Assembly: GCA_904420235.1 (NCBI GenBank)
Contig: CAJFUS010000167.1
Location: forward strand, 1-10,859
Reading direction: 5' to 3'
Length of the DNA stretch: 10,859 bases
DNA from: Candidatus Neoanaerotignum tabaqchaliae
Lineage (GTDB): Bacteria > Bacillota > Clostridia > Lachnospirales > Anaerotignaceae
The number at the start of each line of letters is the position of its first letter. Position 1 is the stretch's first letter. Positions 1-5,564 of this stretch are shown one piece after another. The position numbers were made by a program, and so were the translations under genes. The notes beneath the pieces were generated by a model, which did not search any database, was not told the origin of the DNA, and was given only the letters and a program-made list of their open reading frames with translations.

Positions 1-39
1 CTGTCTTATACGGTTTTGCCTTTTGTTTAATGGCTGCAT
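1..39 (-). CDS. N-terminal fragment of an unidentified gene (cut by window edge)
   Basis: On the minus strand an ATG at 39-37 opens a frame that stays open to the edge and gives MQPLNKRQNRIRQ (13 codons). A good Shine-Dalgarno, AGAGGGAGG at 55-47, sits 7 nt upstream, and the gene starts 43 bp after the gntR stop, so it is probably the next gene of the ispE-gntR transcription unit. The visible residues are basic and polar, which would suit a cytoplasmic N-terminus or the stub before a membrane anchor, but this is far too little to name a product. The start call rests on the ribosome binding site and the position only. Confidence 0.6.
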   Translation of the reverse strand, partial: MQPLNKRQNRIRQ

Positions 40-82
40 TCGCGCGCCTCCCTCTTAAACATATTGTTTTATAAATAAATTA

Positions 83-751
83 TTATTTTTTAAGCGATTT
101 AAGTATAACCTGTGTCTGGTGTTCTATATGCTCGGCCATAATTCTGGCGCCTTCATTCTCATCTTGGTTTTCTATTGCCGCTATTATAAGTCTATGGTGA
201 TTTAAAACAGCTGTTTTAGTTTCATAAACCTTAAGGTATGCCATTCTGTATCTATAAACCTGCGCCTGAATATTGGTTATTATTCCAACAAGCTTAGCGT
301 TGCCGGCGGCACGGAATATAACGTCGTGAAAATGCTCATCAGCAGTGGCAACCTTTTCATAGTCCTTTTCCTCAAATGCCGCCTCAAACTGACTGTTATA
401 CTTTCTAAGCTCCTTAAGACCTTCCTCATCCATATTGTGACAGGCATGTCGCACACTTACAACTTCAAGGGCGCTTCTTATTTCAAGAACGTTTTTAATA
501 TCCTCGGCGCTTATATCCAACACCTGCGCGCCCCTTCTTGGTATAAGCTCCACAAGGTTTTCCTGCTCCAGCATTCTTAAAGCCTCTCTAACAGGCGTGC
601 GGCTAACACCAAGCTTATCGGCCAAATGATTTTCCAAAAGTCTTTCGCCCGGCTTAAGCTGTCCTTTTAATATGGCGTCTCTAAGATTATTAAACACAAC
701 TTCCCGCAAAGGCAGATATTCATTAGCGTTCACATCAAACTTATACTCCAT
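83..751 (-). CDS. GntR-family regulator, FadR/FCD subfamily
   Basis: A 222-residue transcription regulator, the usual length for the FCD subfamily. Residues about 14-78 are the GntR winged helix-turn-helix, with the family hallmarks PGERLLE, LADKLGVSRTPVREAL and a wing ending PRRGAQV. Residues about 85-215 are the all-helical FCD effector domain. Its usual metal/ligand set is visible: D138 and H142 (in DEHFH), H186 (NHHRL) and H208 (AEHIE). This family binds small organic acids, often through a divalent metal, and controls metabolic genes as a dimer; the effector here cannot be read from sequence. The ATG overlaps the ispE stop by one base (TAATG) and is preceded by GGGAGG at 7 nt, so the start is secure and translation is probably coupled to ispE. 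Whether it controls its own operon is unknown. No matching operator half-sites were recognised. Confidence 0.93.
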   Translation of the reverse strand: MEYKFDVNANEYLPLREVVFNNLRDAILKGQLKPGERLLENHLADKLGVSRTPVREALRMLEQENLVELIPRRGAQVLDISAEDIKNVLEIRSALEVVSVRHACHNMDEEGLKELRKYNSQFEAAFEEKDYEKVATADEHFHDVIFRAAGNAKLVGIITNIQAQVYRYRMAYLKVYETKTAVLNHHRLIIAAIENQDENEGARIMAEHIEHQTQVILKSLKK

Positions 752-1638
752 TAAAATTCCTCCCTAAAAGCCTGCGGACTTAAAGTTTCCGCCAAAAATA
801 CCTCTTTTATGCCAAGTATGTCTCTAACACCGCAAACGGCTTTTTCGGCTCCCTCACGGTTGTTAAAAAGTCCAAATACTGATGGTCCGCTGCCGCTCAT
901 AGCCGATGATAAAGCGCCGTTTTTAAGCATAAGATTTTTTATGGTTTCTATAACAGGATATTTATTTGCCGTAACATTCTCAAGAACATTCAAAACTCCG
1001 GAAATAATACCGTTTTTATCTCCTGCATCTATACAATCAATAACAGCTTTCGTGTTTGGATGTTTCTTTATATCCTCAATTTTAAGGGCTTTATATACCT
1101 CCGCTGTGGAAACATATATGTTGGGCTTGGCAACAGCAACATAAAAATGTGGTATATCCTTAAGTTTTTTAAACTGGTCTCCAAGGCCAAAGGCAAAAAC
1201 CGTTCCGCCCTCAATACAAAATGGTACGTCCTTTCCCAAAGATGATGCTATACTGTAAAAGTCACTAATGGGTTTATTCGGCATAAAAATTTCACGCATT
1301 CCCCTTATAACAGCCGCGCAGTCGGAGCTTCCGCCTGCCAAACCCGCCGCAACAGGTATTTTTTTTTGTATTTCTATATCAACTCCGTCAGATATTTTAT
1401 AGGCTTTTTTTACAGCCTCGGCCGCTCTCCACGCAAGATTTTTGTTGTCCCTTGGTATATTAACGCCCTTTGAGAACAGTCTTATATCTCCTGATGAATT
1501 TCTTTTCACAGTCACTTCATCATTAAGGCTTATGGTCTGCATAATCATCTCTAAATCATGATAGCCGTCGCACCGTTTGTTTATAACGTCAAGGGTTATA
1601 TTTATTTTGGCAAAAGCCTTTGTTTTATACATTTCCAT
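751..1638 (-). CDS. ispE: 4-diphosphocytidyl-2-C-methyl-D-erythritol kinase
   Basis: A 295-residue GHMP-superfamily kinase of normal IspE length. It phosphorylates the 2-hydroxyl of CDP-methylerythritol with ATP, the fourth step of the cytoplasmic MEP route to isopentenyl diphosphate. Visible motifs: the N-terminal AKINITLDV with catalytic K11; the glycine-rich ATP loop PVAAGLAGGSSD (residues 95-106); GKDVPF with catalytic-base D137; and the C-terminal GHMP motif SAMSGSGPSVFGLF (245-258). All key residues are present. The chosen ATG at 1638-1636 has a modest GGTGA 6 nt upstream. A second in-frame ATG two codons later cannot be excluded. It is the first gene of a minus-strand unit followed by the overlapping gntR, whose ribosome binding site lies within the last ispE codons. 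Confidence 0.96.
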   Translation of the reverse strand: MEMYKTKAFAKINITLDVINKRCDGYHDLEMIMQTISLNDEVTVKRNSSGDIRLFSKGVNIPRDNKNLAWRAAEAVKKAYKISDGVDIEIQKKIPVAAGLAGGSSDCAAVIRGMREIFMPNKPISDFYSIASSLGKDVPFCIEGGTVFAFGLGDQFKKLKDIPHFYVAVAKPNIYVSTAEVYKALKIEDIKKHPNTKAVIDCIDAGDKNGIISGVLNVLENVTANKYPVIETIKNLMLKNGALSSAMSGSGPSVFGLFNNREGAEKAVCGVRDILGIKEVFLAETLSPQAFREEF

Positions 1639-1679
1639 ATTTTTTCACCACAAACAAAAATTAAATACTGTATACCGAT

Positions 1680-1708
1680 ATTATATCCAAACACAACTGA
1701 TAAAGCAA
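1680..1708 (-). promoter_or_regulatory. Candidate promoter for ispE-gntR
   Basis: On the minus strand a perfect TATAAT (1685-1680) is spaced 17 nt from TTGCTT (1708-1703). The -35 matches the consensus only at TTG. The predicted start near 1673 gives a leader of about 35 nt before the ispE ATG. In this AT-rich spacer other TATAAT-like hexamers exist (for example minus 1786-1781), but none has a better -35. Confidence 0.4.
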
Positions 1709-1889
1709 CAATTATCGGCATTAAACAGGCCTTTAGGCTATTATTCACCGCAAAACGCATTTTGTAACACTTATACAATTATTATATTACCCTTTTATAA
1801 AATTCCTATGTTTTATAGAAAAAACTAATAAAATATTAAATATTTATTCATTAACAATTAAAATAAAGAAACAAAAATTTTTTTCAGTG

Positions 1890-1918
1890 TTACGTCAACG
1901 AAATATAGTGTTTATAAT
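1890..1918 (+). promoter_or_regulatory. Candidate promoter of the DUF2798-like gene
   Basis: A perfect TATAAT lies at 1913-1918, about 45 nt before the GTG start. At 17-nt spacing the -35 position reads TTACGT (1890-1895), a poor match. The hexamer AGTGTT occurs at 1886 and again at 1907, 21 bp apart, flanking the -35 to -10 stretch. An activator-assisted promoter is possible but is inference. Confidence 0.3.
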
Positions 1919-1962
1919 ATTGCCCGTCATATCTAAGCAAAGTTATTTAAGGAGGAATTTTA

Positions 1963-2439
1963 GTGCCGGTTAATAAAAGAGAAAGTTTAATTTATTCGGT
2001 TATGATGTGTTTTTTTATGGTTTTTGTAATGAGCGTATATAATGTGTCTTTACATTCAGGCTTTTCTTTTAACAGCATTAAGGAGGGCTGGATTGGAATG
2101 CCTGTGGCTTTTTGTGTAGCCATCTTCTTTGATATGCTTATTGTGTCTAAAATTGCAAAGACTGTAGCATTTGGCTTTATACTAAAACAAAACAGCAAAA
2201 CCTTAACAAAAATTATAACCATATCGTCTATTATGGTTATTCAAATGGCAGTAATAATGTCTTTTTACGGTGCAACGGAAATGTGTTTAAAGCTGGGAAG
2301 TATAAACGGAATTTTAAGCATTTGGGCTGCGAATATACCTAAGAACTTTATAGCGGCCCTTCCAATTCAGCTTTTTATAGCAGGGCCCCTAATAAGATTT
2401 TTATTTAGAAAAGTTTTCCCTGTTGGTTCTGTAAATTAA
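1963..2439 (+). CDS. Four-helix membrane protein with tandem DUF2798-like halves
   Basis: A 158-residue hydrophobic protein. Predicted membrane spans are near residues 9-29, 44-62, 84-103 and 126-148. The two halves resemble each other: each has a span, then a tryptophan (W43, W121) entering a segment with a proline and a second span (WIGMPVAF and WAANIPKNF), then a short basic end. This is the layout of DUF2798 proteins, here duplicated in one chain. The function of DUF2798 is unknown. The start is GTG, chosen because a perfect AAGGAGG lies 7 nt upstream (1949-1955) and the protein then begins MPVNKRES, as family members tend to. It is monocistronic, stands alone between two minus-strand units, and ends at a strong terminator. 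Membrane location is well supported; any transport role would be a guess. Confidence 0.82.
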   Translation: MPVNKRESLIYSVMMCFFMVFVMSVYNVSLHSGFSFNSIKEGWIGMPVAFCVAIFFDMLIVSKIAKTVAFGFILKQNSKTLTKIITISSIMVIQMAVIMSFYGATEMCLKLGSINGILSIWAANIPKNFIAALPIQLFIAGPLIRFLFRKVFPVGSVN

Positions 2440-2465
2440 AAAGGCCGGTTCATAATCCGGCCTTT
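2440..2465. terminator. Bidirectional intrinsic terminator
   Basis: A perfect 9-bp stem, AAAGGCCGG (2440-2448) and CCGGCCTTT (2457-2465), with an 8-nt loop. It lies one base past the DUF2798-like stop and 4 nt past the convergent bcp stop. On the plus strand it is followed by TTTCTGTTATTT and on the minus strand by TTTTTAATTT, so it can end both units. Confidence 0.9.
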
Positions 2466-2468
2466 CTG

Positions 2469-2927
2469 TTATTTGCTTATTTCGTCAAGCATATCCTGCG
2501 GGTTTTGCGCTGCTTTAACTTTTGTAAAAACATTTTCCACAATTCCGTTCTCGTCTATTATATAAGTTGTTCTAATAACTCCCATACTTACTTTTCCATA
2601 AAGTTTTTTCTCCTGCCAAACACCATAGGCCTCTATAACCTTATGCTCTGGGTCAGAAAGTATATTAAATGGAAGGCTGTACTTTTCCTCAAATTTTTTA
2701 TGAGACTTAACGCTGTCTTTGCTTATGCCTATAACAACAGCGCCCTTTTTTTCAAACTCAGCGTTAAGAGATGCAAAAGCTGCGGCCTGAGCAGAGCAGC
2801 CCGGTGTATTGTCTTTCGGATAAAAATATAAAACAACCTTTTTACCCCTGAAATCAGAAAGTGTCACGTCCTCGTCATTTTGGTTTTTAAGAGTAAAATC
2901 AACGGCTTCCGTTCCTATTTCAAGCAT
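2469..2927 (-). CDS. bcp: Peroxiredoxin of the Bcp/PrxQ type, single-cysteine
   Basis: A 152-residue thiol peroxidase that reduces H2O2 and organic hydroperoxides in the cytoplasm. It has the AhpC/TSA-Bcp fold: the active-site stretch YFYPKDNTPGC with peroxidatic C44, GISKDS, the LSDPEHKVIEAYGVW strand-helix, and a conserved arginine in GVIRTTYIID. Oddly, the resolving cysteine that follows five residues later in E. coli Bcp (GCTVQAC) is alanine here (GCSAQAA), and there is no other cysteine, so it must be recycled as a 1-Cys enzyme. The frame could start at 2960 (MNILYKKGGPK), but AAGGAGG at 2941-2935 is 7 nt before the ATG at 2927, the shorter protein has normal Bcp length, and the longer one would overlap the previous gene. 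It lies 16 nt after the EFR1 stop, so the two are probably co-transcribed. Confidence 0.93.
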   Translation of the reverse strand: MLEIGTEAVDFTLKNQNDEDVTLSDFRGKKVVLYFYPKDNTPGCSAQAAAFASLNAEFEKKGAVVIGISKDSVKSHKKFEEKYSLPFNILSDPEHKVIEAYGVWQEKKLYGKVSMGVIRTTYIIDENGIVENVFTKVKAAQNPQDMLDEISK

Positions 2928-2943
2928 TTTGGGGCCTCCTTTT

Positions 2944-3717
2944 TTATATAAAATATTCATTTTCCCTTCTGTGCCTCAGTTTCTTTGAAAACATAGAGGC
3001 AAAGGCATTATATTCCTCTGTATCCATATTTTTTGCTCCTACTGGGCATATGCGTATACATCTAAAGCAGGATATACATTTTTTATCGTCAATTTTTGAG
3101 AAATCGTCAAAGGATATAGCTTCCTCAGGGCATTCCATAGCGCAAATACCGCATTTTACACATTTGTCGCTTGTAAGCGGTCTGAATGAACCTCCGTTCC
3201 CGCCTTCTTTGTAATTTTCAATATTTCCGTCCACAGCCGGAACAGTAAAACGTCCACTTTCAATTTTGGCAAGCACGTCTCTTGCAAAGCCTTTGTACTC
3301 CACAAAATCGTCATAATTTGGCCTGTCGGTTTGTATTTCTCCGTATGTGTGTCTTCCGACAAGAGCGGCGCATCCGATAGGTATAAAATCCTGGTCTATC
3401 AACACGTTCCTAAGCTCCATAATTGCGTCGTCATAGTGTCTGTTGCCATACGTAACTATAGCCACGCATTTTCCAAAGCCGCCTCTTATATGCTTTATTC
3501 TTTCAACAAAACCTTTATAAAGCCTGCCGCCATAAACCGGAGCCGCTATAACCGTAAAATCTCTTGGTCCAAAATTTAGGCTTTCTGGACATTGTGATAT
3601 TTTTGTAATGTCTATTTCCTCAACATTTCTGCTCAGGTCGCCGGCTATTGCCAAAGCGCTTTTTTTGCTGTTGCCCGTAGGTGAAAAATATATGGCTGTT
3701 ACTTTGCTCAATTTCAT
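2944..3717 (-). CDS. EFR1-type flavodoxin/2[4Fe-4S] ferredoxin fusion
   Basis: A 257-residue cytoplasmic electron carrier. Residues 1 to about 150 form a flavodoxin-like domain: the FMN-phosphate loop SPTGNSKK (12-19) after a first beta strand, the second loop APVYGGRLY (59-67) and TYGNRHYDD (89-97). Residues about 180-230 hold two bacterial-type [4Fe-4S] motifs: C186, C189, C192 and C196-P, then C214, C217, C220 and C224-P, all intact. This is the EFR1 architecture, common in Clostridia. Members are presumed to pass low-potential electrons, but substrates are mostly unknown. The start at 3717 has AAGGGAG about 10 nt upstream. It is the first gene of a pair with bcp, which suggests, as inference, a role in oxidative-stress redox chemistry or in re-reducing the peroxiredoxin. 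Confidence 0.92.
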   Translation of the reverse strand: MKLSKVTAIYFSPTGNSKKSALAIAGDLSRNVEEIDITKISQCPESLNFGPRDFTVIAAPVYGGRLYKGFVERIKHIRGGFGKCVAIVTYGNRHYDDAIMELRNVLIDQDFIPIGCAALVGRHTYGEIQTDRPNYDDFVEYKGFARDVLAKIESGRFTVPAVDGNIENYKEGGNGGSFRPLTSDKCVKCGICAMECPEEAISFDDFSKIDDKKCISCFRCIRICPVGAKNMDTEEYNAFASMFSKKLRHRRENEYFI

Positions 3718-3769
3718 TTATACCCAGCTCCCTTAATAATTAATAAAAACAAATAAATCTATTTTGAGA

Positions 3770-3798
3770 ATTATAACACTTTTTTAGCATTTTGTGTA
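3770..3798 (-). promoter_or_regulatory. Promoter of the EFR1-bcp unit
   Basis: On the minus strand TACACA (3798-3793), a 17-nt spacer and a perfect TATAAT (3775-3770), with an extended TG one base before the -10 (3778-3777). The predicted start near 3763 gives a leader of about 45 nt. The -35 matches four of six consensus bases. Confidence 0.55.
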
Positions 3799-3986
3799 GA
3801 TGTTTATATAATTTTAATTCTTAACTTACAACAATACAATTAAGTTAGTTACCTTTATTTCACTATATTCCGATTAAAATTACACCCAAGTGTTTTTTGT
3901 TTAACTGAATAAAAATTTTTCTATACAATAAAATTCACATATCGAAAAATACATATATCAAAATTAAAAATAATAGTTAAAAAGTC

Positions 3987-4014
3987 TTGAAATTATTTTT
4001 CAGTATGCTATAAT
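3987..4014 (+). promoter_or_regulatory. Strong promoter of the DAHP synthase gene
   Basis: TTGAAA (3987-3992), 16-nt spacer, perfect TATAAT (4009-4014) with extended TG at 4006-4007. The predicted start is near 4021, leaving a leader of about 50 nt before the ATG. Confidence 0.75.
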
Positions 4015-4041
4015 ACTTTAAAGTTTAACAGTTTAAAGTAT
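4013..4041. promoter_or_regulatory. Inverted repeat over the start site (candidate operator)
   Basis: A perfect 10-bp inverted repeat, ATACTTTAAA (4013-4022) and TTTAAAGTAT (4032-4041), around a 9-nt centre. It overlaps the end of the -10 and the expected transcription start. The 7-mer AGTTTAA also occurs twice 9 bp apart within it (4022 and 4031). The position suits a repressor site; alternatively it is a weak AT-rich hairpin at the 5' end of the mRNA. No known operator consensus was recognised. Confidence 0.45.
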
Positions 4042-4069
4042 GATAATTTATGGTAGAGGGTGATTATAT

Positions 4070-5116
4070 ATGCAGCAGACAGATTTTATGGAAATGAATT
4101 TCAAAAGAAAGCTTCCAATGCCTGTGGAAATAAAAGAGCAAATGCCTGTAAGCAGCAAAGTTATGGAAATAAAAATTAAGCGCGATAAAGAGATTCAGAA
4201 TGTCTTTTCAGGAAAATCAGACAAAATGATACTTGTTATAGGTCCATGCTCGGCAGACAGAGAAGAGCCCGTTATAGATTATATATACCGTTTAGCCGGC
4301 GTAAACGAAAAAGTAAAAGATAAGCTCATAATAGTTCCAAGGGTATACACAAACAAACCAAGAACAACCGGCAAAGGCTACAAAGGGATGGCCCTACAGC
4401 CGGACCCTGAGAAAAAACCCGATATGCTTGAGGGCCTTATGGCCATAAGAAGGCTTCACATGAGGGCCGCCGAGGAAACAGGACTTACAACTGCCGATGA
4501 AATGCTTTACCCAGAAAATCACAGATACCTTTCAGACCTGCTTTCATATGTTGCCGTTGGGGCCCGTTCAACAGAAAACCAGCAGCATCGCCTTACTGCA
4601 AGCGGCATAGGCATTCCCTGCGGAATGAAAAATCCAACCTGCGGCGACCTTTCCGTTATGCTTAACTCCATCGAAGCCGCTCAATGCGGACACACATTTC
4701 TTTACAGAGGCTGGGAGGTTGAAACGGAGGGAAATTCTTTTGCTCATGCCGTTTTAAGGGGCGCCGTAAACATGTATGGCCAGTCAATACCAAATTACCA
4801 TTACGAAGACCTTATAACCCTTCATAAAATGTATTGCGACAGACAGCTTGAAAATCCGGCCGTTATTATCGATACAAACCACTCAAATTCCGGAAAACAA
4901 TATATCGAGCAAATAAGAATAGTCAAAGAAGTTCTTCACAGCTGTAAGTACAATTCCGACATAAGAAAAATGGTTAAAGGCTTTATGATAGAAAGCTACA
5001 TAGAGGATGGCTGTCAAAGCATACACGACAATGTTTACGGAAAATCAATAACCGACCCATGCCTTGGCTGGGAAAAAACCGAGCGCCTTATATACGACAT
5101 AGCCGACTCAATTTAA
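4070..5116 (+). CDS. Class I 3-deoxy-7-phosphoheptulonate (DAHP) synthase
   Basis: A 348-residue enzyme of the AroF/AroG/AroH type (about 350 residues). It condenses phosphoenolpyruvate with erythrose 4-phosphate, the first committed step of aromatic amino-acid synthesis. The TIM-barrel active site is complete: C60 in GPCS, R91 and KPRTT (96-100) for PEP, K187 in GMKN, GARSTENQ (164-171), and metal ligands C60, H271 (NHSN), E308 (ESY) and D329 (SITDPCLGW). Near the allosteric loop of E. coli AroG (LDMITPQ) the sequence differs and has one residue more (ADEMLYPENHR), though a proline is kept at P148, so which amino acid inhibits it cannot be read off. The start has GAGGGTGAT about 6-9 nt upstream. 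The gene is monocistronic, driven by a strong promoter with a palindrome at its start site. Confidence 0.95.
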   Translation: MQQTDFMEMNFKRKLPMPVEIKEQMPVSSKVMEIKIKRDKEIQNVFSGKSDKMILVIGPCSADREEPVIDYIYRLAGVNEKVKDKLIIVPRVYTNKPRTTGKGYKGMALQPDPEKKPDMLEGLMAIRRLHMRAAEETGLTTADEMLYPENHRYLSDLLSYVAVGARSTENQQHRLTASGIGIPCGMKNPTCGDLSVMLNSIEAAQCGHTFLYRGWEVETEGNSFAHAVLRGAVNMYGQSIPNYHYEDLITLHKMYCDRQLENPAVIIDTNHSNSGKQYIEQIRIVKEVLHSCKYNSDIRKMVKGFMIESYIEDGCQSIHDNVYGKSITDPCLGWEKTERLIYDIADSI

Positions 5117-5163
5117 ATATTAAAGTAAAATTTCCGCAGTCTCTAAATATTGTGGCTGTATAA

Positions 5164-5213
5164 AAATCTCTTGATTATTGGCGCTATTCAGCAGCACAAT
5201 AATCAAGAGATTT
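5164..5213. terminator. Long 17-bp stem-loop downstream of DAHP synthase
   Basis: AAATCTCTTGATTATTG (5164-5180) pairs without mismatch with CAATAATCAAGAGATTT (5197-5213) around a 16-nt loop that can form its own GCT/AGC mini-stem. It begins 47 nt after the stop codon. Downstream bases are TTTAATTTAAAT on the plus strand and TTTTTATA on the minus strand, so it resembles a bidirectional terminator, somewhat better on the minus strand. Because the stem is AT-rich, an mRNA 3'-end stabiliser is also possible. Confidence 0.65.
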
Positions 5214-5238
5214 AATTTAAATAAGAATAACAAAATAA

Positions 5239-5267
5239 TTGATTAAACCCTGTTGGATAGCTATAAA
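5239..5267 (+). promoter_or_regulatory. Candidate orphan promoter in the convergent spacer
   Basis: TTGATT (5239-5244), 17-nt spacer, TATAAA (5262-5267): four and five of six consensus bases at ideal spacing. No coding frame follows on the plus strand; the ATGs at 5272 and 5289 hit stops within four codons. In AT-rich DNA such a match can be chance. Confidence 0.35.
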
Positions 5268-5272
5268 ATCAA

Positions 5273-5469
5273 ATGTGCCTTTAAAAAAATGCATTGCTGA
5301 AATACAAAATCCGCCTGTTGTATAAAGATATATTGAATTTAAACACTAATACCAGCTTCTTCGGTTCAGTGTGTTTAAATAAAAATTCGGCCCTATTCTG
5401 ATTTAAAAAGCCATACCAATGGATTAATTATTTCTATAATTAATAAAACCGTCTTTGGCGGTTATTTTT
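5273..5469 (+). ncRNA. Candidate small RNA of about 195 nt
   Basis: From the expected start of the orphan promoter to the terminator at 5469 lies a non-coding stretch that contains two perfect inverted repeats (5337-5380 and 5423-5444) and then an intrinsic terminator. Promoter, structured body and terminator without an ORF is the pattern of a bacterial small RNA. No known RNA family was recognised, and the evidence is positional only. It could equally be the remnant 3' region of the DAHP synthase transcript. Confidence 0.25.
5447..5469. terminator. Bidirectional intrinsic terminator for sdaAA and the plus strand
   Basis: AACCGTC (5447-5453) pairs with GGCGGTT (5457-5463, one T-G wobble) around a TTT loop and is followed by ATTTTT on the plus strand. 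On the minus strand the hairpin is followed by TTTATTAATT. It lies about 100 nt past the sdaAA stop and suits the end of the serine dehydratase mRNA. Confidence 0.75.
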
Positions 5470-5564
5470 GCTTAATTCAATAAAAAACGTTAAATTATAA
5501 GTAAATATCAATTAAATATAAGCCTATAATCATAAATAAACGTCAGCTTATCAAAAAATTTTCG

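Larger units (their letters stand above)
1639..1962. other. AT-rich divergent intergenic region
   Basis: A 324-bp spacer between the outward-facing ispE and the DUF2798-like gene. It should hold both promoters. The middle (about 1790-1880) is almost pure A/T without a convincing ORF carrying a ribosome binding site, hairpin or repeat. Two plus-strand frames that enter from antisense to ispE end here and look like chance. Confidence 0.6.
3718..4069. other. Divergent intergenic region between EFR1 and DAHP synthase
   Basis: A 352-bp AT-rich spacer with the minus-strand EFR1 promoter at its left and the plus-strand DAHP synthase promoter at its right. The middle (about 3800-3960) has no ORF with a ribosome binding site. 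A loose 7-bp inverted repeat (3822-3828 with 3841-3847, 12-nt loop) is the only other structure, and it is near what chance gives in such sequence. Confidence 0.6.
5117..5564. other. Gene-poor convergent spacer with four hairpins
   Basis: A 448-bp region between the convergent DAHP synthase and sdaAA. It holds a 17-bp stem-loop (5164-5213), a candidate plus-strand promoter (5239-5267), a 10-bp inverted repeat (5337-5346 with 5371-5380), a 9-bp stem with a TTCT tetraloop (5423-5431 with 5436-5444) and a terminator (5447-5469). No ORF with a ribosome binding site is present. Positions 5470-5564 are plain AT-rich sequence. Confidence 0.7.

Noticed and set aside
809..1144. A 111-codon plus-strand ORF antisense to ispE
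   Set aside because: A shadow frame of a well-supported kinase gene, without a ribosome binding site.
1558..1828. Two plus-strand ORFs of 69 and 83 codons running antisense to the ispE start and into the spacer
   Set aside because: They overlap ispE, lack ribosome binding sites, and their peptides show no recognisable domain or membrane pattern.
1886..1914. AGTGTT direct repeats 21 bp apart near the DUF2798-like promoter
   Set aside because: Six-base repeats are too short to call an operator without comparative data.
3822..3847. TAACTTA / TAAGTTA inverted repeat upstream of the EFR1 promoter
   Set aside because: Only 7 bp with a 12-nt gap in very AT-rich DNA; not distinguishable from chance.
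5217..5294. A 25-codon hydrophobic minus-strand ORF (MHFFKG...VILI) in the convergent spacer
   Set aside because: No Shine-Dalgarno before its ATG, AT-driven Phe/Ile/Tyr composition, and no promoter in the right place; most likely chance.
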